Position numbers and translations under genes: made by a program | Source: Sphingobium sp. YR768 | Lineage (GTDB): Bacteria; Pseudomonadota; Alphaproteobacteria; Sphingomonadales; Sphingomonadaceae | Direction of reading: 5' to 3' | DNA length: 64,000 bases | Assembly: GCF_900111125.1 (NCBI RefSeq) | Contig: NZ_FOGE01000020.1 | Coordinates: forward strand, 25,585-89,584 | Part shown: positions 34,096 to 42,766 of the stretch, piece by piece | Layout: each line of letters begins with the position of its first letter | Position numbering within the stretch: position 1 is the first letter of the stretch | Notes under the pieces: model-generated | What the model was told of the DNA's origin: nothing | The model's input: only the letters and a program-made list of their open reading frames with translations | Databases searched by the model: none

Positions 34096-34437
34096 TTTGC
34101 TGATTCCGTAGGCGGTGAAGGGCAAGCATGCCGCGCAGTCGGCAATATGAAAACCGGTGCCACCCAACATGGCGGAATGCCGTCCCTTCGGCGCGGAACG
34201 GCACTGGCGCCGAGAGGGCAGTGCCGGTCCCAGGTCCAAAAAACGATGTGCAGACAAGGGCTTATGGCGCGCCAGTGCCATAGCTTTATCTTGCCTTACG
34301 CCGCCCTTCCGCCTGAAGCGCTCCTGTCGCCCACTTCCGCTATCCTGATGCCCGCCCATGTCGCCCGAGCCGAGGCAAAAAAGAGCCGGGACACGATGCC
34401 TGTCCAGCACCCTGTCCCGGCGTTTCCGATGCCCTGA
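34096..34437. other. Intergenic region upstream of rlxS, possible oriT area
   Basis: 342 bp without a supported gene. It contains the terminator described separately at its right end, and the remaining sequence would hold the rlxS promoter. It is a natural place for oriT, but I could not find a convincing nic-site motif. Confidence 0.5.
34377..34420 (-). terminator. Intrinsic terminator of the 34,438-34,809 gene
   Basis: On the minus strand, an 8-bp perfect stem (CCGGGACA at 34,420-34,413 with TGTCCCGG at 34,393-34,386, 19-nt loop) is followed by CTCTTTTTT, with the T-tract at 34,382-34,377. The stem starts 18 nt after the stop codon of the small gene. It would separate rlxS transcription from upstream genes. 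An inner GGACA/TGTCC pairing competes with the outer stem. Confidence 0.7.
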
Positions 34438-34809
34438 TCAATGCGTGGCAGCGAATGCTTCGCGTGCCCGGCGTTCGCTCCTGAAGCTGCGCCGCCCCAT
34501 CAATCCCTGCGCGTTTCCATCGCCATCGATGATGCTCACCGCGACGAACCAGCGGCCATCCAGCCGCCCGATAATTGCTACCCGATCGAGTTCGAAACCC
34601 TCCTCATCCTGTGCCTGATACGCGCCGAGCCACCGCTCCGACACGCGCGCGTCCCACAGGAAATCGCTCTCCTCAGCCTCCAGGAACCGCTGTGCCAGCG
34701 CCTCTCCTGCGTCCCGTCCGAACTCGATTTCGAGTCCTGCCACGAGCGTTGCCATTACCCGATCCGTATCTTTGGCCGACGCCGCACCGATGGGTTGAAA
34801 CATGGTCAT
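34438..34809 (-). CDS. Hypothetical protein conserved beside rlxS
   Basis: 123 residues. Contains EIEFGRDAGEALAQRFLEAEESDFLWDARVSERWLG-type text (split here as residues 28-63) and ends RRSFRSERRAREAFAATH. No catalytic motif, signal peptide or membrane helix. Proteins of this type recur next to rlxS in sphingomonad conjugative regions as far as I recall, but no function is known to me. A clear intrinsic terminator follows its stop, so it is a bona fide expressed gene by that criterion. Confidence 0.65.
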   Translation of the reverse strand: MTMFQPIGAASAKDTDRVMATLVAGLEIEFGRDAGEALAQRFLEAEESDFLWDARVSERWLGAYQAQDEEGFELDRVAIIGRLDGRWFVAVSIIDGDGNAQGLMGRRSFRSERRAREAFAATH

Positions 34810-35133
34810 GATCGCCTCCTTCGCTTGAAATCCTCCTCATCGAGGACAGACCTCCGACGACGGGTGGCGGAGCGGCTGTCAGGGCCGCTGGAGGCGCAGC
34901 CGGAAGCGCCGCGCAGCGGCGGCGGAGGAACCGATTTTGTTGCGCTGAAAACAAACAGACTCGGCTGCGCAGCAGCCTCCGGCTCGCGGCAAAATTGGAG
35001 GGGCCGCCGGCCTTGCACAGCCGCTTCGCCGCCCGTCATGCTGGGCCTTGCCGAGACGAGCCCCCTCTCCAACGTCCGAGATCGCGCGATGCCCTCGCAG
35101 CCCACACCCTTCGACGCTGCCGCCTGTGCAGGC
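34810..35133. other. Intergenic region without a recognised feature
   Basis: 324 bp between the small gene and the lytic transglycosylase. GC-rich, with open frames on both strands but no plausible protein. Presumably carries the promoter of the 34,438-34,809 gene. Confidence 0.5.
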
Positions 35134-35748
35134 TCAACGGGGTGCGCGGATCGCGAACAGCGTATCGGACGGCTTGTCTGGCGCGCGTGATGGTGATGGA
35201 GTCACGGGTTCGTGGCTGGCGCGAAGGGCGATGAACAATGCTGGTGGCGGTTGCTGCGAGCGGGATTGCGATGGACCCGATGGCGTGCCCGACACTTGTG
35301 CGAGATAGGCGCGCGTCTCGGTCGGCAACGCACGGCCTGATGCAAGATGCGCCGCATAGCGGCCGGGACCGGCATTGTAGGCGGCAAACAATCCAGGATA
35401 GCCGAAGCGGTCATGCATCGCGCGCAGATAGGCCGTGCCTGCGAGAATATTGTCGCGTGGATCATGGGGATTGCCCCCCAGGCCGTGCGCCGCGCGCATT
35501 GCTGTCCACGTCGCTGGCATCAGCTGCATAAGGCCCATCGCGCCCGCGTGGGAAGTGATCGGTCGCCCGCCAAGCATGGTCTGGCCACCGCTTTCGGCGC
35601 GCATCACCCGTTCGATCCACGCGACCGGCACGCCGAACCGCGCGGACGCCTCGGCGATCTCTACTCGCCAGCGATCGAGTGGATCGGCAGCGGCAGGGGT
35701 CGCGACGAACAGCGCGACGGCGAGCGCGAGTGTCCTCAGCGCAACCAC
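35134..35748 (-). CDS. Lytic transglycosylase (VirB1/TrbN-like)
   Basis: 204 residues from a GTG at 35,748 that overlaps the traF-like stop by 13 nt. The signal peptide (VVALRTLALAVALFVATPAAA) shows export. The catalytic SLT glutamate is Glu52 in RVMRAESGGQ, followed by GAMGLMQLMPATW and FAAYNAGPGRY, the classical transglycosylase motifs. It locally opens peptidoglycan to let the mating channel assemble. The position next to an S26 peptidase and relaxase is standard in this element family. Confidence 0.88.
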   Translation of the reverse strand: MVALRTLALAVALFVATPAAADPLDRWRVEIAEASARFGVPVAWIERVMRAESGGQTMLGGRPITSHAGAMGLMQLMPATWTAMRAAHGLGGNPHDPRDNILAGTAYLRAMHDRFGYPGLFAAYNAGPGRYAAHLASGRALPTETRAYLAQVSGTPSGPSQSRSQQPPPALFIALRASHEPVTPSPSRAPDKPSDTLFAIRAPR

Positions 35749-36320
35749 AGCGGGGTCGCCTTGCCAATGATATCCTGCGCCAGCGTTGCCCCGAAATAAC
35801 GCCCGTCGAACGAGTTCGGGGTCTCGGTCATGAGCAGGAAGACCATTCCCGGCCGCAGCCGGATGCACCCCTGCCACGCGGGCAGATCGCGGCCTTCGGC
35901 ATCGGCGGCGCGGCGGATGGCTACCGGCCTTCCGTTCAGCGTCACAACGCGATCCACCGCGCAGATTCTATCCCCAGCCATGCCGACGACGCGCTTCACC
36001 AGCGGCACGTTGGATGGCAGATAGTGGCGGCGTGCAGCCAATTGCCGCGCTTGGGCCGGCAGCCAGGCAATCACCATGTCGCCGCGCTGGAGCGCTGCAC
36101 CGGGCGACACGGCATAGAGTCCGACGGGCGCGCTGGCGCTGGCGTTCCAAACGAGCCGGGGCACCGGCGGCAGCGCGATCGTGAGGCCGAGAGAGGCGAT
36201 GCCGACACCGATCAGCGCAGCGCGGCGGCGCAGCCGCAGGCGGCGGACATGGGCGGCGCGCCGGACCTCCAGCCAGGCGAAAAGCGGCAGCGGGCGATCA
36301 CGAATCCGGCGCTCAACCAC
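35736..36320 (-). CDS. traF: TraF-type S26 signal peptidase (pilin maturation)
   Basis: 194 residues from a GTG at 36,320 that overlaps the HTH-gene stop. An N-terminal membrane helix (about 35-52) is followed by NASASAPVGLY, where Ser63 is the expected nucleophile, and PLVKRVVGMAGD, where Lys109 is the general base. TraF processes and cyclises the TrbC pilin in P-type conjugation systems; trbC is at the left of this window. A long upstream open frame exists but covers the HTH gene in another frame and is not used. Confidence 0.87.
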   Translation of the reverse strand: MVERRIRDRPLPLFAWLEVRRAAHVRRLRLRRRAALIGVGIASLGLTIALPPVPRLVWNASASAPVGLYAVSPGAALQRGDMVIAWLPAQARQLAARRHYLPSNVPLVKRVVGMAGDRICAVDRVVTLNGRPVAIRRAADAEGRDLPAWQGCIRLRPGMVFLLMTETPNSFDGRYFGATLAQDIIGKATPLWLR

Positions 36321-36537
36321 GGTCGCCTCCCCGCGCGCGAGCTGCCGACCACGTCTCGATATCGTCGATATGATAGCGCCAGGTGCGCCCATGCAGGCGG
36401 CATGTCGGCCCCTTGCCTGTCTGGCGCAGGCGCTTGAGCGTCGAATAGGCAAGGCCAAGATGAAAGGCCGCCTGCTTGGCGGTGAGGAAGGGGCAGGTTT
36501 CGCGCGCGGCCTGCGCACGTGTCGCGGTATCGTCCAT
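36313..36537 (-). CDS. Small helix-turn-helix DNA-binding protein (excisionase/MerR-like)
   Basis: 74 residues from the ATG at 36,537. CPFLTAKQAAFHLGLAYSTLKRL is a helix-turn-helix at residues 15-37, followed by a wing-like RTWRYHIDDIETW. This is the small HTH type often annotated as excisionase-like or helix-turn-helix domain 17. It probably regulates the transfer or maintenance genes, or helps excision if the element is integrative. Its stop overlaps traF, so they are co-transcribed. Confidence 0.8.
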   Translation of the reverse strand: MDDTATRAQAARETCPFLTAKQAAFHLGLAYSTLKRLRQTGKGPTCRLHGRTWRYHIDDIETWSAARARGGDRG

Positions 36538-36717
36538 GATGAAGGTCCATCTGCGCCGATGCACCGTGCGTCGGCTGAGAGGTGCGGATTGGATCGATAC
36601 GGTCCTCTCAGGCAGGGTCGCAAATCGACCCATGCGATTCCGACCTCCCTGTTTCGGGACCGGGGTTTCGGGCTGGCGGCGATGCCCCGCGCCCATTTCG
36701 GGCGCGGGGCGGTTCGC

Positions 36718-37038
36718 TCAGTCGGCCGGGTTCCAGATGATCGCGAAGGCATCGTCATCGTCTTGGCCCGCGGCGCGGCCGAGATTGGCGTAGAGTCGGC
36801 GCGGGCCGAATTCGGGGGCGGCGAGCGACAGCGACACATAGTCCTTGCCGCTCATTTCGCCGCGCCGGATCCATCCCGCCCCGACCTCGACCCCTGCTGC
36901 CGACACGCGATAGTCGGGCTGGGTGTCGCCGGACTTGCGGGTGTTTGGAATGATCTCGATGTCGGTGCGGATAGAGAGCGTCTTGAGCTGACCCTTGAAG
37001 CCGTTTCCGTCGCGGGTGACATAACCGATGGCTGGCAT
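36718..37038 (-). CDS. DUF736 family protein
   Basis: 106 residues. MPAIGYVTRDGNGFKGQLKTL, then GAGWIRRGEMSGKDYVSLSL and APEFGPRRLYANLG are hallmark DUF736 segments, read here over residues 1-90. The family is restricted largely to alphaproteobacterial plasmids and integrative elements and is of unknown function. It is separated by 180 nt from the HTH gene. The 46-bp palindrome at 37,188-37,233 lies about 150 nt upstream of its start. Confidence 0.85.
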   Translation of the reverse strand: MPAIGYVTRDGNGFKGQLKTLSIRTDIEIIPNTRKSGDTQPDYRVSAAGVEVGAGWIRRGEMSGKDYVSLSLAAPEFGPRRLYANLGRAAGQDDDDAFAIIWNPAD

Positions 37039-37518
37039 TGTTCGTCTCCTTAAAAAGTCGCCCCGAACCGTTCCCGGGCGATGGGCGGACCTGAGGGACG
37101 GTCACAGCAGGCCCGCGAACCGGCAGGCCGGAGCGGCAGCGGAGGACCGGAGCCGAAGGCCTATTTGAAGCGCAGCGACCGCGAGGAGCCCGCGCCCACC
37201 CCACGCGGCATGCCGCGTGGGGTGGGCGCGGGCGGGGAAATAAGCCGCGCGGCGATGGTTTAGCGGGACTGCGACCGTCCCAGGTCATGCGCCCGAGGAG
37301 CCGGAAACGGTGCGGGCCACGGTAGTGGTAACGACGACAATGCCGCCGGTTTATCCCTCGCGATGGATTGGTCGTGGACTGCGCGGACGCACCACCGCGC
37401 CATCGGATCGATCGTCCAAGGCACGCACGGCGACGCTGCCAGAATTACCGTCGGCGTGGCCGATGACGGCCGGTCGGAGCTTCGCGTCCGGGGTAAGAGG
37501 CGATAGAGGCGAGCGACA
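37039..37518. other. Intergenic region around the palindrome
   Basis: 480 bp without a supported gene. Besides the palindrome it shows a GC-rich, C/G-skewed block at 37,090-37,190. It should contain the promoter of the DUF736 gene. Confidence 0.5.
37188..37233. repeat. Perfect 46-bp palindrome
   Basis: Two 23-nt arms with no loop, centred at 37,210/37,211 on GGCATGCC. The left arm starts GCCCGCGCCCACC and the right arm ends GGTGGGCGCGGGC. It lies between DUF736 (minus) and a decayed nuclease gene (plus). It could form a cruciform, or a very stable hairpin in the DUF736 leader. There is no T-tract, so it is not a standard terminator. Confidence 0.9.
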
Positions 37519-38038
37519 TGTCGATGACCATCCTCCGCCTTCCGACAGGCTGCGCTACGTTGCTACGGATTGCCACCGCGCCGCCGGGCCAGGGGCGCGT
37601 CGGCCAGGCACAAGATGGCGATACCCTCCGGCTGGAGAGCGGCTTGGCGTTTGCATCGCCAGGATAGACGCCGCCGAAACCCAAGCGGGACAGGCCAGAT
37701 GCAGGACCGAAATCTCGCTCGCGCGATCCGCGACGGCGCGCGCCCGGACGCTGTTCGACGGCCGGACTGTCACCATCATGCGGGTCGGGCGCAGCTATAA
37801 CCGCACGGTCGCGCGGGTGACGCTGGCCGGTCGCGATGTCGGGTCCGAACTGGTGGTGACCGACGTCGTGCGCTGGCAGCATAAGCCTGACTGGCGCGCG
37901 CACGCTGATGAGGACAAGGGAATAGCCGCGCCCCGGCCAGCGCCAGCAGGCCGGGGCGCGGCCGATATTCAGGGCATCAGCCGCAGCGGCGGAACCGCGA
38001 AATCGCCCGCTGCGAAGTGGGCGAGGATCGCCTCGTAG
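37519..38038 (+). pseudogene. Frameshifted thermonuclease-like (SNase) gene
   Basis: The N-terminal part reads from the ATG at 37,519 and includes QDGDTLRL, the start of a staphylococcal-nuclease fold, but that frame stops at the TAG near 37,664. The expected continuation (GERLGVCIARIDAAETQAGQ, then TVTIMRVGRSYNRTVARVTL and GRDVGSELV) is in another frame running to 38,038. A shift near 37,635 is needed to join them. The C-terminal end is also unlike the family and overlaps the next, convergent gene. Either a decayed gene or a sequencing indel. Confidence 0.7.
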
Positions 38039-38412
38039 CTGCCGAGACGTTCGACGGTGCAACGGCCGATCAGGATATAGTCGTCCTCGTCGGCGGCATA
38101 GGACTTCACCTCGCCCGCGCCGGTGAACACGACGCGCTCGGCGCCCCATTGACCGCAATAGGCGCCCGACCAGCGTGTGAATGGCAGGCCATGCTCGACG
38201 CACCATGTTTCGAGGTGCTCGAACCGGCCCCAGGCCACTTCATGCGCCATGAGTTCGAGCGGCACGCCCTCGCGAAACATCGAGAGCGTGAAGGGTTCGC
38301 CGTCCCATTCGGTGGACAGTCCTTCTGCCTGAACGAGAGTGGTAAGGTCGGGCAGCAGCGATTGCGGCAGGGTGCCGCCGATGGTGATGCTCGCGGATAC
38401 GCGGTCGGCCAT
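37969..38412 (-). CDS. Hypothetical protein of the conjugative element
   Basis: 147 residues. Text includes HEVAWGRFEHLETWCVEHGLPFTRW, WGAERVVFTGAGE and EAILAHFAAGDFAVPPL. No motif I can name. It is full length, starts at an ATG, and sits between the ParB-like gene and the DUF736 region in the place where small unknown proteins are regular in this element family. It overlaps the 3' end of the decayed nuclease on the other strand by 70 nt. Confidence 0.65.
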   Translation of the reverse strand: MADRVSASITIGGTLPQSLLPDLTTLVQAEGLSTEWDGEPFTLSMFREGVPLELMAHEVAWGRFEHLETWCVEHGLPFTRWSGAYCGQWGAERVVFTGAGEVKSYAADEDDYILIGRCTVERLGSYEAILAHFAAGDFAVPPLRLMP

Positions 38413-38520
38413 GATGGTCTCCTTTCCCGCGCGCCCGAGTCCGTCAGGGCGAGGGCGCGCGGCCGAATTTTCGTGAACGAAAAGGATGCAGGCGGCGGTT
38501 TTTCCGCCGCCTGCAGGGGA

Positions 38521-40434
38521 TCAGGCGGCAAGGCAGTCGGCCTCGTCGTCGTTGAAGGGAGGCACGGGACTCCCTTCGATCGGCAGGGCCATCACCGCGC
38601 TGGGTGCGGTCGGATCAGGCTCGTCGTCGTCCGGCAACCGCCGCTCGATCTCGCGCGCAGCCTGCGCCTTGGCATGGGCCGCGACCGTGCCGACGCCGCC
38701 CCGCGCCGTATAGGCGGCGGGTGGAAACGCCATCCAGCGCGGCACCCAGCTTTCGCGCCGGTCGCGCCCGTTGGTGCCGTCCAGATGATCGCGGACGATG
38801 CGTTTCAGGGTCTTGGTCTTTTCCCCCACATTGGCGCTGGCGACGGTCTCGCCCGCCACCTCGGCGACGATCCGGGTCAGCACTTCCCGGTCGCGGATCA
38901 GCGAGAAAAAGGCGTCGTCGGCCTGCCAACAGCGGGCCATATCGACGCCGATCTCCATGCCCACCGCCTCGACGGCGGCGCTGCCGGACGCCAGCGTTTC
39001 GCCCATGACGATGGCGATCACCTCCATGACGACCGCATCGGGAAGGTCGAGCAGCCGCTGGAAGATGCCGACGACACCCTGCTGGGAGTCACGTGCCTCG
39101 CAAGCAGCGTCGCCCCCCGGTTCCATGCTGCCTCCAGTCACGGTCGGTTCCTCAGGCGAGAAGCCTAGAACCGCCAGCACGGCGCGGCGGCGCTCGTCGA
39201 AATCCGCCTCGGCTTGGCTGTTGTCGAGGCTGTCGCGCACCTCGTCGTTGCGGGTGAATTGCGGCTCGGGCGTGACGCGCCAGAGGTGTGAACCGCCGAT
39301 GGCATGGGCCACCATCAAGCGTAGCGCGATGGCCGGATGGCCGGTGAGCGCGGCGCGGACGGCGGCATGGCGATGCAGATCGACATAGGTCTGCATCGTC
39401 GATGTCATTTCGGGCCGCGCCGCTTTCGGGCTGGTCCCGGTCCCGTTCTCGGACCCCTCGGCCTTGGCGATCCGGCGGGCTTCCTTGCCGGAAACATAGC
39501 CTTCATGGACGATCACCTCGCCGGTCGCGCGCACGTCGATATAGACGCGCCCGCCCTTGCGCTTGCCCGCCTTCTCATATTCCCATGTCGAGAAATGTGT
39601 CGTGGGCGGCACGATGATCGCGTCGGCCCAGCCTTGCTCGACATACGCGGCGCGGCGTGCCTCGATCTCCGCATTCTGCGCCGTCCAGAAAGCATCGGCA
39701 TCAGCGACATAACGGTCGTCGCCGAACAGGTCGGCGATGGTCGCAAGCCCGCTTGCCTCCACGTCGAACAGCGCATGTTTCACCGGGATCGACTGCCCGC
39801 CCAGCAGCCATGATTTCAACTGGTGGCCGGTCGGCAGATAGGCATTCTCGTCGTCGGCGAGCGCCAGCCATGCTTTTTGCTGGCTCTTGGACGCCATCGT
39901 CAGATGGCGCACGGTCGCCGCGTCGATCTGTTCCTTGCGATAGAGGTCGCGGATGGCGGGGAGCAGATTACCGAGCGCCAGCACGCGCTTGACGGTGAGG
40001 TCGGGCAATCCGAACGTCGCGGAGATGTCTTCCACCTTGCGGCCTTCGCGGACGAGGCGCGTGAAAGTCTCCCATTGCGTCACCTCGTCGGGGTCGAGTC
40101 GCGCCATGTTCTCGATCATCGACGCCTCGATGGCAGCGGCATCGTCGCCCTCGTTGAGAATCGCGCACGGTAGCATGAAGTCTTGGGGCTCCGGCGTCAT
40201 ATCGCCCGCCGCCCGCCGTTCCTCGGCCACGATCTTCGCGGCATGGAAGCGGCGGCTTCCGGCAACGATCTCATAGCCACCGGGCGCGCAATTGGGACGG
40301 ACGATGACCGGCTGGATGACGCCACGGCTGCGGACGGTGGGCAGGATGTCGGACACGTCCGGGGCCTTTTTGCTGTAACGCATATTGGCCTTGCTCACGA
40401 CCAGCTTGTCGAGCGGGATAAAATCGAGTTTCAT
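38521..40434 (-). CDS. ParB/Spo0J-domain protein (large plasmid/ICE type)
   Basis: 637 residues from the ATG at 40,434 (MKLDFIPLDKLVVSKANMRY). The ParB N-terminal domain is clear: DILPTVRSRGVIQPVIVRP, then YEIVAGSRRFHAAKI, and IENMARLDPDEVTQWETF, with a helix-turn-helix around VEDISATFGLPDLTVKRVL. A long C-terminal region (about 250-637) is particular to this group of element-borne ParB-like proteins. No ParA is adjacent, so a role in partition is uncertain; such proteins may regulate genes or maintain the element. Confidence 0.85.
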   Translation of the reverse strand: MKLDFIPLDKLVVSKANMRYSKKAPDVSDILPTVRSRGVIQPVIVRPNCAPGGYEIVAGSRRFHAAKIVAEERRAAGDMTPEPQDFMLPCAILNEGDDAAAIEASMIENMARLDPDEVTQWETFTRLVREGRKVEDISATFGLPDLTVKRVLALGNLLPAIRDLYRKEQIDAATVRHLTMASKSQQKAWLALADDENAYLPTGHQLKSWLLGGQSIPVKHALFDVEASGLATIADLFGDDRYVADADAFWTAQNAEIEARRAAYVEQGWADAIIVPPTTHFSTWEYEKAGKRKGGRVYIDVRATGEVIVHEGYVSGKEARRIAKAEGSENGTGTSPKAARPEMTSTMQTYVDLHRHAAVRAALTGHPAIALRLMVAHAIGGSHLWRVTPEPQFTRNDEVRDSLDNSQAEADFDERRRAVLAVLGFSPEEPTVTGGSMEPGGDAACEARDSQQGVVGIFQRLLDLPDAVVMEVIAIVMGETLASGSAAVEAVGMEIGVDMARCWQADDAFFSLIRDREVLTRIVAEVAGETVASANVGEKTKTLKRIVRDHLDGTNGRDRRESWVPRWMAFPPAAYTARGGVGTVAAHAKAQAAREIERRLPDDDEPDPTAPSAVMALPIEGSPVPPFNDDEADCLAA

Positions 40435-40554
40435 GGGTCTACTCCTTGTGAGTGCCGGTCCCGTCGCCACGGGATTCGCGGTTTCGCCGCGTCGGGACCG
40501 GTTACCGGGGTCGTTGACCTCCCCGGCGAGGCTTGCGACGGGACGCGCCGCGCG

Positions 40555-40989
40555 TCATCCGCCTTTCCCTTGCTCGGGATCGGTCGGAATCTCGGGAACC
40601 GGCGCGGACTCGATGCGCCAGATGATGGATTGGGCTTGGCTGATCGAACCGGCGCGACGCGCGGTGTCGGCCCAGACCGACAGGCTGACGGTCGTCGAAA
40701 AGCCGATGTCGCGCTCGATCTGCAAGCCGAACGACAGGTGGATGCCCGCCAGTTCGGACAGGCTGAAACAGCCCAGTTCGGGACAGCCGAAACCGAGGTC
40801 GGCCAGCCCGAATAACGTGTCCCCATCATCATACAGCTCGGTTGCCAGCCATGTTGCCGCGCCCACGGGATTGAAGAATTTGACGACCGGCGCTGGGTCG
40901 GGCCCGTGGGTGCCGGTTTGCATCGCATCACGGTGCGCGGACGCATTCACGCGCAGCGCGGCGTGAAGCTCGGGGGTCAGGAGGATCAT
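40555..40989 (-). CDS. DUF2958 family protein
   Basis: 144 residues. MILLTPELHAALRVN, PAPVVKFFNPVGAATWLATEL and DTLFGLADLGFGCPELG are the signature blocks of DUF2958, a family of unknown function that travels with ArdC and ParB-like genes on alphaproteobacterial plasmids. It overlaps the ardC stop by 4 nt (ATGA) and is therefore coupled to it. Confidence 0.88.
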   Translation of the reverse strand: MILLTPELHAALRVNASAHRDAMQTGTHGPDPAPVVKFFNPVGAATWLATELYDDGDTLFGLADLGFGCPELGCFSLSELAGIHLSFGLQIERDIGFSTTVSLSVWADTARRAGSISQAQSIIWRIESAPVPEIPTDPEQGKGG

Positions 40990-42062
40990 GCCGAGAGCCT
41001 TTCGTCCTGCAGAGCTTGGCGTTCGCCGGTGTCATCGTGGGAAGTATCGCGTTGGACAGCCTCAGCTTGGGCGGCGGCGTGCCGCGCCAGCAGCCAGTCG
41101 GCGGCCTTGCTGGCGGCGCTGGCGGCGCGGAAGATCGCGCGATTGTCCTCGCGCAGCACGTCCAGCCAGCTGCCGAGATAATCAGCGTGACGGACGGTCG
41201 GGACGATGCCGAGCGCGGCGCAGAGAAAGGCCGAACCCATTTCGGTGATCAATTCCTCGCGGGCATAATCCTTCGATCCGAAGCTGTTGACCAGATTGCG
41301 GTTCAACCGGGACGGGTGGCCGCTGCCGTGGCAAAGTTCGTGCAGGCAGGTCCGGTAATAGTTGATCTGCTCGAAAAAGGCCGGTTGCGGCGGCACCTGC
41401 ACATAGTCCTGCGCGGGCACATAATAGGCGCGATTGCCGCCGACGCGGAACGCGATGCCGCTTGCGGCGATCACTTCCTCGGCGACGGGCACGATCTGGC
41501 GTTCGGGCAAGGGGACTGGATCGGGCGCGAGGCCGGGGCGCAATCCCTCGCACTGCGCGACGTTGAACACGGTGAATCGCTTGAGGAAGGGAATGGACTT
41601 GGCGTCGTTGCCGGTTTCGACGGCGCGCGCTTTCTCGGACTCGGGGGTGAAGCGGTCGGCATAGACGACGGTGGTGCCGCGCTCGCCCTTGCGGACGCAG
41701 CCGCCCGCCTCAAGCGCCTGTTTGAAGGTAAGCCAACCCTGCGAGGGATAGCCTTGCTCGATCACTGCGCCCCACAGGATAAGGACGTTCACGCCAGAGT
41801 AACGGCGTGCGGTAAGGGCGTTGCGCGGCAGGCCCGGACTGATCGCGCTTCCCTCACCATCGGGATGCCCCCAAGGCTGAACCCACGGAAAGCGGCCCGC
41901 CTCCAGTTCGGCGATGATCCGCGCCGTCACCTCGTCATAAAGGTTCGTGCGCGCCGTTTCGGACCCTGCACGGGCCTTGGCCGCGATTGGGGCTCCGCCG
42001 TTGGACGCCTTGGGTTTCCGGCCCTTGCCGCGCGCGCGGATGGTCGTGGGAGCACGCATCAT
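40986..42062 (-). CDS. ardC: ArdC-type antirestriction protein (zincin-like metallopeptidase, DUF1738)
   Basis: 358 residues. N-terminal ssDNA-binding ArdC domain (NLYDEVTARIIAELEAGRFPWVQPW, residues 40-64) and C-terminal metallopeptidase domain with HELCHGSGH at 241-249. ArdC proteins protect incoming single-stranded DNA from restriction during conjugation. It is first in a minus-strand unit with DUF2958, and a 704-bp non-coding region lies upstream of its start. Full length. Confidence 0.9.
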   Translation of the reverse strand: MMRAPTTIRARGKGRKPKASNGGAPIAAKARAGSETARTNLYDEVTARIIAELEAGRFPWVQPWGHPDGEGSAISPGLPRNALTARRYSGVNVLILWGAVIEQGYPSQGWLTFKQALEAGGCVRKGERGTTVVYADRFTPESEKARAVETGNDAKSIPFLKRFTVFNVAQCEGLRPGLAPDPVPLPERQIVPVAEEVIAASGIAFRVGGNRAYYVPAQDYVQVPPQPAFFEQINYYRTCLHELCHGSGHPSRLNRNLVNSFGSKDYAREELITEMGSAFLCAALGIVPTVRHADYLGSWLDVLREDNRAIFRAASAASKAADWLLARHAAAQAEAVQRDTSHDDTGERQALQDERLSA

Positions 42063-42766
42063 TCACCTCCTGCACCGCCCCAAAACCACCATGGCCTCCC
42101 CCGGAAGCGGGGGTGGGCGGCAAGATGCGAACCGAAGAGGACCGCTTGAGCGGCCCCGGCACCCAAGGGGCCGCAACGCAGTGGAGGAGCCGGGCGCAGC
42201 CCGGCTTGCCGGGGACGCGAGCGGGCCTAGCAGGGAGCGCCGCCCACTCCCGCGCCACCGGGAGAGGCCACCAACAGCGGCGCCGCGCAAGCGGCGACCG
42301 CAGCATTCCCTGGCGGCAAGGCCGCCGCCAGCAAAGGGATGGCCCCCGGCCGGTGCGGGCGGATCAGCGGTGCAGGGTCGGGCTTCGCGAAGGGTCCCCG
42401 CAAAGTCCTGTTTTGCGTGGTGCCCTGTGGCCAGGGCGACACTTGTCGACCGGCATTGCGAAACCGGGCGCACCGCCCGCCCGAGAGGCCGGAGCGCCTG
42501 CGGTGCCGCCATCATACGCCGCACCCTGTCCGGGCAAGGCAAAGCCGCCCGGGCAGTGTGCGTCCTCAGCCCCGCTCCATCAGGTCAGCATCGCTGGCCC
42601 CGCGCCAGCCGATCGTCACCGCCAGGCCGAGACCCGGCAACGGGGTTCGGCGGCGAGAAGCCGGGCTTCGCGCCGTAGAGCGCGGTCGCGCCGCTTCACC
42701 GGCGCGAGGCGCCAGCCCTATCGTCACACGGTAGGCATCGCCGCTGTCACGCGGTGAATCGGCACA
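42063..42766. other. Long GC-rich non-coding region upstream of ardC, rich in hairpins
   Basis: 704 bp with no credible protein on either strand. Several strong short stems are visible, for example AGCCGGGC-GCA-GCCCGGCT at 42,188-42,206 and GGCGGC-AAG-GCCGCC just after 42,310. It would form the leader of the ardC transcript if the promoter is distal. It might hold a regulatory RNA, an origin or single-strand promoters; none can be proven here. Confidence 0.55.

Noticed and set aside
34096..34437. Inverted repeat at 34,386-34,420 as an oriT element
   Set aside because: It is followed on the minus strand by six T residues directly after a stop codon, which fits an intrinsic terminator better.
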